Assembly (NCBI GenBank): GCA_021292165.1
Contig: JAHFWL010000418.1
Span: 81,136-145,135 of the forward strand
Length of the DNA: 64,000 nucleotides
Direction of reading: 5' to 3'
Source of the DNA: Shinisaurus crocodilurus
Lineage: Eukaryota; Chordata; Lepidosauria; Squamata; Shinisauridae
The notes beneath the pieces were generated by a model. It worked only from the letters and a program-made list of their open reading frames with translations, was not told the DNA's origin and ran no database searches. A program made the position numbers and the translations under genes. The stretch's first letter is position 1. Each line of letters opens with the position of its first letter. This document shows, piece by piece, positions 56,156 to 64,000 of the stretch.

Positions 56156-57539
56156 GCAATTGTATTCAGAGACTTCTATTCAAATTCGATGTGGTGTCAG
56201 AGGCCACCTCTCAGGCTCCGTTATTTCAACGAGAGGGGTAAAACAGGGGTGTATTTTAGCCCCACTTTTATTTAATTTATATATTAATGATCTTGCCCCC
56301 TGTTTTGACTCCCCTAGATTTCATGCACCTAAACTTGCTGAAACTAGAGTTCCTCTTTTGCTCTATGCAGATGATGCAGCTATTCTTTCCCAAACTCAAA
56401 TAGGGCTAAAACGTTCCTTGATGGAATTTTCCAATTATTGTAAGAAAGAAGCCCTTGTAATCAACTATGATAAGACTAAGGTCGTAGTTTTCTCAAAAAA
56501 CAAGAAAAAGTACACTTGGTCGTTAGATGGTTGTCCACTTGAACAAGTTTTTTCATTTAGATATTTAGGAATTTTCTTTCATTCTTCTTTATCTTGGACA
56601 TTCCATAGGAACTATGCCATCAATATTGCAAGTAACACCAAGATGGCAACTCAGCGTTTTTTCTACTCTAAAGGGAGTTGTCATATTCCCTCTGTAATGC
56701 AGGTTTTTAACGTGAAATCTATGGCCCAACTTCTCTATGGAGTTCAAATATGGATCACAGGATTTAATTCAGAAGTTGAAAAGGTCCAATCTGCCTTTCT
56801 AAGGGCTATTTTTGGGGTTCCCAACTGTGTAACCGATGCAGTCTTGCGGCTAGAGGTGAGCACAGGTTCTATTGAAGCTAGAACTTGGTCGCTCACATTA
56901 AAATTTTGGCTTCGTTTAATGTTCTCAGTTCCCTCCGATGACTTTTTATCACTAGTCCAGTATGATCAGCATGTTAGCTCTTGGATGAAAATATTAGTTA
57001 ATAAAGTATATAATTTAGGGTTTTCTCCACTGTTGCTCTTCTCCTATGGTCCTGAGAAAGCTAGATATTATGTTACAGAGCGCATTCAAAATATTGATTT
57101 TCAAGTTTCATCTGCAGCAACAAACAAAACCTGCTCCCCTCTAACATTTGGTATCAATTATGTCTCTCCTAATTTCCAAGCTAAGTATTTGAATAAATTA
57201 AACATTCCTAAGTATCGGAGAGCATTCACGCTTGCCCGTTTCAATGTACTACCCTCAGCCCTCTTGGAGGGAAGGTTTCGAGGAATACCTTATTCAAATA
57301 GATTATGCCCATGCGGCTCTGAGGAAATTGAAACTATAAATCACGTTTTCCTCTTCTGTAATTTCTATCGAGACTTACGTAGGGAGTTGATCGATCCATT
57401 GATTTCTCGCTATCCTGGAAGAATGGCTGAATATTATGACTTTTTTCTTCTTTCAGATCTGAAAGAGCCTGTTACGGAAATTGCAGCTAAATATTTACTG
57501 AGGACAATAATAATTAGGAAAGAAATTGTATTATATTAA
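56136..57539 (+). pseudogene. LINE ORF2 part 3: RT palm, thumb and C-terminus
   Basis: It has GVKQGCILAPLLFNLYINDL, the catalytic LLYADDAAILSQT, KTKVVVFSKNKK, FRYLGIFF and, near the C-terminus, the CCHC-like CPCGSEEIETINHVFLFC. No RNase H is seen after the RT. Catalytic residues are present, so only the two frame breaks make the element inactive. Confidence 0.88.
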
Positions 57540-57750
57540 TCTTTTATTCTGGTCCCCCCCCCCATTTGTACATAAGTTTTATAGTTCATATATCTATACA
57601 TATTTATGTATTGCTGTTTTAAGATTTTTATCTGTGTTAAGTACTGCTCTGAATGTAAATCTTGTTTTGTTTTATTTTAATTTCATTATTTTTACTGAGA
57701 TGTTCGTGTTGTGAGGTCTGTTGGCCGAATTAATAAATTGATTGATTGAT

Positions 57751-58423
57751 GATGTGTAGACAGTCCTCAGCTGAAAGGACCAACATTTGACCTGGTAGGC
57801 AGCCATGGCTGGGAAGGTTGCTCATCTGAAACCCAGGAGAGCCACTGCTTGTCAATCCAGAGCTACAGGGACCAACATTTTGACCCTGTATACGGCCGCT
57901 TCCCCGTTCCAAAGAAGGTCACTCCGTTCCTGCAAACACTACCAGCCCCAACCCACCATATGCAGACCGTATGCAGTGCCAACTCACCATATTTGCTTGT
58001 TAATCATCCATTTCCAAATAGCAGATGGGGACTCAAAATTCTGTTGTTATTTCATTTTCAATTGGCCAGGTTTTGTTTTAAGTCTTTCCAGAAAAATAAA
58101 ATTTTCTTCAGCTGGGACTTATCAGCATGTTCGGGAGAAGCCTGAAGTTTGCAGAATTACAAAGAAGCACTTTAAAATATCTAAGGGGTGCCCTCGCAAA
58201 AATAACACAAAGAGAATACCTGAGCACACTTAATAGCCATGTGATATTATATCAGTTGGAAGAGAAAAAGAGATGTGGGGGGAACGGAATGCCCGGCTTG
58301 AACGCCTTATGGCTGACAGTATCCCAGAGGAGGACGTGACTTGCTGGCCTGGCAGAACCTTGAGCAGGAATACTCCTGTTCTGGGGAGAGGATATACTGC
58401 AACATGTTATTGCAGAATGCAGA
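57751..58423. repeat. Spacer between C and D, SINE remnant and V2R-flank relic
   Basis: It matches 31501-31850 and 32285-32590, with a deletion in between (about 430 bp missing relative to B/C). The divergence from the B/C spacer is clearly higher than that between the 5' halves of B and C. No gene is seen. Confidence 0.6.
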
Positions 58424-58513
58424 TGCCACTAGTAAGAAACACTTTAGAAACTCATTCTTGCTAATGAATGGGAACATTTTTAAAGAAATTCAATAACTGA
58501 AGGATTTTTATTG
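58424..58513. repeat. V2R 3'-flank relic, part 1 (twin of 32594-32695)
   Basis: CTCATTCTTGCTAATGAATG and AACTGAAGGATTTTTATTGG correspond to 32625-32690 and, more remotely, to 36060-36120. Confidence 0.6.
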
Positions 58514-58615
58514 GGAACTAGCTGCACCCGGCCACGCGTTGCTGTGGCTCAGTCTGGTTAAATGGAAAAGAAAGAAAAGAGAAAGCGCACGTTTCTAATA
58601 TGTTTAATTTCACAA

Positions 58616-58752
58616 TCATAGAATCATAGAAAAGTAGAGTTGGAAGGGGCCTACAAGGCCCTCGAGTCCAACCCCCTGCTCAATGCAGGAATCCAGGTCA
58701 AAGCATCCCTGACAGATTATTGTCCAGCTGCACCTTGAATGCCTCCAGACTG
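58616..58752 (-). mobile_element. CR1 3' end, minus strand (remnant)
   Basis: The last 137 bp of the CR1 at 32791-34182; the rest and the sequence matching 34183-34325 are gone. The deletion joins GCCTCCAGACTG directly to TTTTTATCTGTCACAGG. Confidence 0.9.
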
Positions 58753-58915
58753 TTTTTATCTGTCACAGGTGTGACATCTATATAATAGGTACTATATAAA
58801 AACACACGCGTATTCGAATGCAACGTTGTGTCAAAGTTTCAAAGCAATCGGTGAAGAACTTTCAGAGATTTAAGATTTTGAACAAACGAACATTTACATT
58901 TTTATTTATTGAAAT

Positions 58916-58972
58916 AATAGATAGATAGATAGATAGATAGATAGCTGATAGATATAGATAGATGGATGGATG

Positions 58973-59022
<50 letters not shown>

Positions 59023-59087
59023 TAGAAGAAGAAGAAGAAGAAGAAGAAGAAGAAGAAGAAGAAGAAGAAGAAGAAGGAGGATATAAT
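58916..59087. repeat. (GATA)n / (GACA)n / (GAA)n compound microsatellite
   Basis: The counterpart of 34475-34634; here a run of about 11 GACA units has replaced GATA units. Confidence 0.95.
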
Positions 59088-59099
59088 GCCAGGGGAGGC

Positions 59100-59307
59100 T
59101 GGTGTCTCCTATGTCCATGGGATTCCTTATCCATAGCAGTTTTTTTTTTATTCTGAGCCTTCTAGGAGCTATCCATGGTGCTGTACTCCATCTCCAAAAT
59201 AAGTTCACCACCATGGAGCACCATGGATAGCTCCGGAAAAGCTCAGAATAAAAGCTGCAACGGATAAGGAGCCCCTCCGACACAGGAGTCATCACCAGCC
59301 TCCACTG
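59100..59307. mobile_element. Palindromic hAT-type MITE (twin of 34642-34864)
   Basis: The same inverted ends; the right flank CATAATGC and the left flank TATAATGC match at seven of eight positions. Confidence 0.8.
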
Positions 59308-59328
59308 CATAATGCTGTACACAAAAAT

Positions 59329-59520
59329 CAGTTATGTTTCCAGTTGACTGGGAAACAGCATACCTCAGAAGTAAGGAATGGCCCCGCTGTGCAAAGGACC
59401 CTGCCATTTAACAAATACAAGTGCATGAATGATTCAGTAATGCTATCGGAGTTCCTAAATAGGTGTACTTGACAGGAAACTACACTAGCAGGTGAATTTC
59501 CAACGCGATAGATTCCTTAA
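59329..59520. repeat. V2R 3'-flank relic, part 2 (twin of 34885-35090)
   Basis: CATGAATGATTCAGTAATGC and ACACTAGCAGG mark it as the counterpart of 34885-35090. Confidence 0.65.
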
Positions 59521-60220
59521 TTTGTTTTCCATACTCATACATTTTATGTTCGAGCCCCACAAATATGGGGGTAGCTGACATTTTACATAATTTAGCATAC
59601 TGTACTCTTGCCGCTGGGATCACTCCCTCTAAGAGCAAACTCAGGAAATGAATGCCAACAGGATCTGAGCCAAAATGAGGCTACTGAGAAATAAGAAGGA
59701 AGTATCAACATGTTTGGGAGAACCCTAAAGTTTGCAAAATACAAAAAGAAAATACTTTAAAATAGAGAGAAAATATGATGCGAAAGGAATCTTAGATTTA
59801 TTGATCACTTTTATTCATCTTTTACAAGTCTTAGGGGTACGGCTGCAAAAATAACACAAAGGGAAAACTCAGGACACTCAAGAGACATGGGATGCTGTTT
59901 CAGTTTGAAGAGAAAAAGAGATGTGGGGGGATCAGAATTCCCTGCTCGAACTCATTTTAGCTTATATTATCCCAGAGAAAACATGAGATGATGGCAGAAC
60001 CCCGTGAAATACTCAGTTGATGACAATACTCCTGTTGTGGGGAGAGAATATAGGGCTAGGGTTGCGTGAGGCTTTAGTTTGGGGGGTGGAAATCTGGCAG
60101 ACTGGCCAGGCTCAATCCCCCCGAACTCCATCTCACTTACTTTCTTCCCTGCTCAACTTGCGTTATCCCAAGTCGAGTCCAGGAAGAAACTTCTGGGTTC
60201 TTGGCAGGCTGCTGTTTATG
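59521..60220. other. Spacer between copies C and D, no gene seen
   Basis: It matches 35091-35778 closely. No coding sequence was recognised. Confidence 0.6.
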
Positions 60221-60313
60221 TAGAAAATGCCTTAAGATATGCCCAAAGGGGCCACAATTTGCATAAGTTGCTCAAATTGCGGCCACTTTTCACATATCTT
60301 AAGAGATTTTCTA
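60221..60313. repeat. 93-bp hairpin element, 3' flank of copy D
   Basis: The same hairpin as at 11101-11193 and 35779-35871, at the same distance from the V2R stop. Confidence 0.8.
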
Positions 60314-60775
60314 AGTAAATGTGACCCCCTGGGAACCTGAAAGTCTGGCTACTGGTGTGGCACACTCCAGCTTCTGGCCCATCTTCGCCGGCACAGCAGC
60401 AGTCTCCGCCCAGCCGGAGGAGGGTTGGGGCCCGGAGAATCACCCACCCCTAGTGCAGCCTTTTGTTGCAGATGCAATGAAAAAGAAATATTTTTAAACA
60501 CTCATTCTTGTTAGTGAATGGGAACCATATTAATGAAATGTATCAACTGAAGGATTCTTATGGGGAATATAGACCATACAGCAAATTTCAATTTTGCTTC
60601 CAATTGACTGGGAAAGAGCACATGCCACAGCAGTGAGCAAAGGACACATGTGGAAAGGACCCTCTCATTTAACAAATACTGCAGCACATGAATGATTCAG
60701 TAATTCTATTGTGGTTCCTAAACAGATATACTTGAGAGGAAATCAGACTAGCAGGGCATGCTCGTAAGTGATAGA

Positions 60776-61674
60776 TTATTTTTTCTTGACGAGATGATCT
60801 CTGGTGTTGAGATGAGGCCTCAGGAGAATAATGTAGCATTTGGGGAGAAAGATGCAACCCAGGAGACCAGCCCCAGAGGCCAAGATGGAGAAGACCTCTA
60901 CGACCACCATGGACTTCCCCTTGGTGCTCAGGTAGGTGGGCACAAAGGAGATCCAAACGCTGCAAAACACCAGCATGCTGAAGGTGATCAACTTGGCTTC
61001 GTTAAAGCTGTCAGGAAGTTTCCTTGCCAGGAAAGCCACGACGAAACTAACGAGGGCCAGGGTACTGATGTAGCCCAAGACAGTGTAGAACATGGTGACT
61101 GAGCCTTCATTGCATTCCAATATGATCTCCCCAGCCAGGGAATGGAAGTCCAAGTTTGGGAATGGGGGAGAGGTCACCAGCCAGACAACACAGATCACAG
61201 CTTGGATGAGGGGACAGGCCAGGACAATGGAGTTGGTCAGTTGCCTCCCCAAGAGTTTTCTAGCCATGTTTCCTGGCTTGGTGGCCATAAAGGCCAGAAC
61301 CACTGTGACAGTTTTTGCCAAAATGGACGAAACGGCAACAGAGAAGGTGATACCAAAAGCAGTTTGTCGGAGAAGACAGGTGACCTTCCTGGGTGGACCG
61401 ATGAACAAAAAGGAGCAGAAGAAGCAGAGCAGGAGGGAGATGAGCAGGACATAGGTGAGGTCTCGGTTGTTGGCTTTGACAATCGGTGTGTTGCGATGTT
61501 TAATGAAGGTTGCCAGCACTAGAGATGTGATTAGAGAGAGGAAAAGAACAAGGGAAGCTAAAATAAACCCCAGCGTCTCTTGATATGTAAGGAAGTGGAT
61601 CTTCTTGGGGATACACTGGTCTTGGTTCCTGTTTGGGTGTTGATCTTCTGGGCATGGGTCACAGTGATCTGCAT
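60776..61674 (-). CDS. Vomeronasal type-2 receptor, copy D (exon 6 only; gene continues off the right edge)
   Basis: An open 899-nt 7TM exon: [15 protein letters not shown] with the last three cysteines of the linker domain, TM1 [22 protein letters not shown]2 [22 protein letters not shown]3 from [15 protein letters not shown]4 [16 protein letters not shown]5 from [18 protein letters not shown]6 [20 protein letters not shown]7 [20 protein letters not shown], and the end HLNTRDHL, three lysines, stop. It is about 1% different from copy C and has the normal CATGG where C has CATAGG. Exon 5 would lie just beyond 64000. An L2-like LINE ends 21 bp upstream of the acceptor TTCCAG, so splicing may be impaired. 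Whether the gene is functional cannot be judged. Confidence 0.94.
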
Positions 61675-61695
61675 CTGGAAGGAGGAACAAGTATT

Positions 61696-61730
<35 letters not shown>

Positions 61731-62600
61731 TTATATTTATCAATCGCCCATCTGGCCGGTCACCCGGCCACCCTGGGCGATGTACAACCAAAATACAGCA
61801 ACACAACACAATAAAATATAATAATTAAAACAATATAAAAAATTCTTATTAAAAACCTAACCCACCCCATATTCCCGCCTGAACAGCCATGTTTTTAATG
61901 CACGGCAGAAGCTCATCAGGGAGGGGGCATGGCGAAGGTCACTAGGGACGGAGTTCCATAATGTGGGGGCCGCCACAGAGAAGGCCCTCTTCCTAGTCCC
62001 CACCAGCCTGGCTGCTCTGGCTGATGGGATAAGGAGAAGGCCGTCCGTGGCAGACCTTGTTGAGCGGCCTACTTGATGTTGCTGGAGGCGCTCCTTGAGA
62101 TAAGCTGGGCCGGAGCCATGTAGGGTTTTAAAGGTCAAAACCAACACCTTGAATTCGGCTCGGCAAGCAACTGGTAGCCAGTGCAACTCATTAAGCACTG
62201 GCGTGATGTGATCACGCCGGCGGCTGCCCTTAATCAGGCGAGCCGCCGCGTTCTGTACCAGCTGAAGCTTCCGGACCGTCTTCAAGGGTAACCCCACGTA
62301 GAGCGCATTACAGTAGTCTAGGCGAGAGGAGACCAAGGCATGAACCACTGATGGGAGCAGGTGATTAGGAACGTAGGGGCGCAGCTACCGTATCAGATGG
62401 AGTTGATACAGCGCCGCCCGGCTCACAGCTGCCACCTGAGCCTCCATGGACAGCTGGGAGTCTAGAATGACCCCCAAGCTGCGGACCTGGTCCTTCAGGG
62501 GTAAATGTACCCCATTCAGCACCAGGTCAACATCCCCCAACCTTCCCTTGTCCCCCACCAGAAGTACCTCGGTCTTGTCGGGGTTCAGTTTCAGCATGAA
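61696..62600 (-). mobile_element. L2-like LINE 3' end inserted next to the exon 6 acceptor of D
   Basis: On the minus strand, frames at 62385-62597 (LKLNPDKTEVLLVGD, SLGVILDSQLSMEAQ) and 61857-62348 (SSRLDYCNALYVGLPLKTVR, LQLVQNAAARLIKG, HITPVLNELHWLPV) are typical of the L2/CR1 group after the RT core. The element is 5'-truncated and ends in an (AAAT)n tail at 61696-61735. Copies B and C lack it. At its 5' end ACCATCTCAACGATA occurs twice (62600-62632), probably a short duplication made during insertion. Confidence 0.88.
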
Positions 62601-62898
62601 ACCATCTCAACGATATTGAACCATCTCAACGATAACACACATTATGTGGTGGCCAGTTCAGTCCACAAAGAAGGAAATGCAAATATCCCTTCTGTAGCTT
62701 ATTGTAAACCAGGCAGCACAATCCAATGTGGCTTGCCATAACCATCCGAACTTGGATGATTATGGGTATCCTATAGAGGGCGGAAGGAGCCCAAAAGAGA
62801 AGGTTGCCCTTTCACTTCTCCCTCCCTGCAAAAGACTTGGATGTCCGATTTCAGTCATCTAAGTCTTTCATCCCAGAGTGTGAGCAGGACAGGCTGAG

Positions 62899-63236
62899 TA
62901 GGCATGTAACCGTGAGTCTTGGGGGGCTGAAAGCAGGATAAAAGCGGCCCGCTCCCCCCCCCCGAGACTCTTGCAACTTCCCTTCCTGCCACTCAATCCA
63001 CGCCATGGCGGGGAAAGAAGCTTCATTTCTCCGGCGCGTCAGTTCCGCTTCCCCTGGGGTTGCAGTTTTAGCGTAAGAACCAGGGCAACCCAGCTTGAAA
63101 CGGCCGCAGTTTGCTATTCGCTGCCGTTTTAAGCTGGGTTGCTCTGGTTTTTATACTAAAAATGTAGCACCAGGGCACCAGAAGTGACGCGACGGGCACC
63201 CATCATGTCACTTCCGGTTCCCTGGCGCTGCGAACA
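62899..63236. mobile_element. GC-rich inserted segment with internal hairpin (twin of 37536-37868)
   Basis: It carries the same inverted repeat around ACCAGGGCAACCCAGCTTG and AAGCTGGGTTGC. Present in C and D but not in B. Confidence 0.5.
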
Positions 63237-63654
63237 GCAAGAGCAGGCGGGGGGTGCTCCGGAGCACCCACCCCGAGCAAGTGAGCTCCCCACTCACTTT
63301 CCATCCCTAAGAGCCACCACCAGGATACTAAGTATCATGGTGGATCCTCTCGCCTCCGTTCCCTGCCCCCTGGGATGCCCACAAACCTCCAGTTGACCTC
63401 AGTCTTCCTGGTGGACCTGGCCTCCTCCCCTCCTTGCCCCCTGGAATGCCTACTTCACCCCTTCTCTCTCTGAGGTCTGTCTTCTGACCTCGAAGCTACA
63501 GCCACACTGATCTTTCCATGCGGGCTGGGAGGGAGGATGCAGGGCGCTCTGAGCTTGGAGCACTTTTCTGAGGTCGGAGCTGGGACTCTGACCTCTCCTA
63601 TGGCGGTCCAGAATCCATCTAGTCACCATAGGATTGCACCCAAACGGTGTAATG

Positions 63655-63777
63655 TCAGTTTGATTACTCTGTTTAAAGTTCAGCAACTTATCTAATGAGA
63701 CCACTGTCAGGAAAGGTACAAAATATCTTTCGTTAACATGACAACCCCCAAGACCAGATTTATGTTCAATATTGCAC
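63655..63777 (-). repeat. Conserved block (empty site of the GAT-tailed LINE)
   Basis: The uninterrupted form of the block that is split by a LINE at 29967 and 52195; equal in layout to 15725-15880. Confidence 0.65.
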
Positions 63778-64000
63778 AAGGAGGAAAGTCCCCAATTCTG
63801 TAACTAGAAATGGAACCCAGGTGAGGGGAAGAGCTGAACAACAATCTAGAAACTGCAGCTCCTTCTGAACGAGGAAATACATAAAGAGATTACTGTCTGC
63901 CCTTTTCTTCAGATTATGGACAATACAAATGAAAATGAGTTCATGCAGATTGCTTCTGGAAATTGAGAATATTTTACCAAAAAGTAAACCACAGAGGTAT

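Larger units (their letters stand above)
53298..57750 (+). mobile_element. Nearly complete non-LTR retrotransposon (Vingi/Ingi-like, tentative)
   Basis: This 4.45-kb element is found only in the C/D spacer and replaces 448 bp that are present in the B/C spacer (31053-31500). It has a 5' frame (53319-54167), an apurinic-type endonuclease (54201-55076), an RT split over two frames (55049-56155, 56136-57539) with a C-terminal CCHC-like motif, a 3' UTR with AATAAA and a TTGATTGATTGAT tail. No RNase H domain is seen. These traits recall the Vingi/Ingi group of the I clade, but this is a judgement from motifs alone. Only two frameshifts break the main frame, so the insertion is young. Confidence 0.85.
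62601..64000 (-). other. Intron 5 of V2R copy D up to the window edge
   Basis: It matches 37250-38310 of copy C, including the GC-rich hairpin segment (62899-63236). Unlike C it keeps the block at 63480-63790 that is found in B at 15570-15890. The right window edge falls about 160 bp before the expected exon 5. Confidence 0.75.

Overview
This window is vertebrate DNA, most likely from a squamate reptile (lizard or snake). It holds part of a tandem array of vomeronasal type-2 receptor genes (V2R, family C GPCRs), all on the minus strand, in a dense bed of transposons. The squamate call rests on three things: V2R tandem arrays, CR1 LINEs with the octamer tail ATTCTATG, and a mix of L1, L2-like, other non-LTR and hAT elements. 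It is an inference; the species cannot be named from this sequence.

There are four V2R copies, called A to D from left to right, so D is the most upstream in transcription. A (4375-8001) has exons 1-2 here and the rest lies off the left edge. B (11658-28423) and C (36333-50653) are complete six-exon genes. D (60776-61674) has only its 7TM exon here; the rest lies off the right edge. Every splice junction could be placed with consistent phase: exons of 218, 385, 828, 210, 127 and 899 nt sum to an 888-residue receptor. The order is signal peptide, Venus-flytrap ligand-binding domain (exons 1-4), nine-cysteine domain (exon 5 and start of exon 6) and seven membrane segments (exon 6).

No copy is visibly intact from end to end. 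A has a 1-nt gain in exon 2. B has a 1-nt loss in exon 1 and two compensating indels in exon 3 with a stop between them. C has a single 1-nt gain in exon 6 that removes TM7. D's visible exon is open, but a LINE sits about 21 nt upstream of its splice acceptor. B and C break in different places, so each keeps intact what the other has lost. Most of the indels change homopolymer length, so sequencing error is a real alternative to pseudogenisation.

The 5' halves of B and C (about 18.17-29.56 kb and 40.40-51.79 kb) are almost identical. Their 3' halves and spacers differ by a few percent. The boundary is sharp and lies about 40 bp from exon 4 inside intron 4, which suggests recent gene conversion or a very recent duplication of the ligand-binding half.

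Mobile elements by region: in A, a solo LTR with 36-bp repeats (1600-2294) and a hAT element with an 8-bp target duplication (3351-4259); between A and B, a CR1 LINE (8736-11024); in B intron 5, a 2.4-kb hAT element (12857-15275); in intron 2 of B and C and inside that hAT, a 5S-rRNA-derived SINE with a CR1 tail; in intron 1 of B and C, an L1 fragment carrying nested insertions; between B and C and between C and D, two further LINE families, MITEs, long microsatellites and a decayed duplicate of a V2R 3' flank; in D intron 5, an L2-like LINE. No functional tRNA, rRNA, CRISPR or bacterial-type feature was seen.
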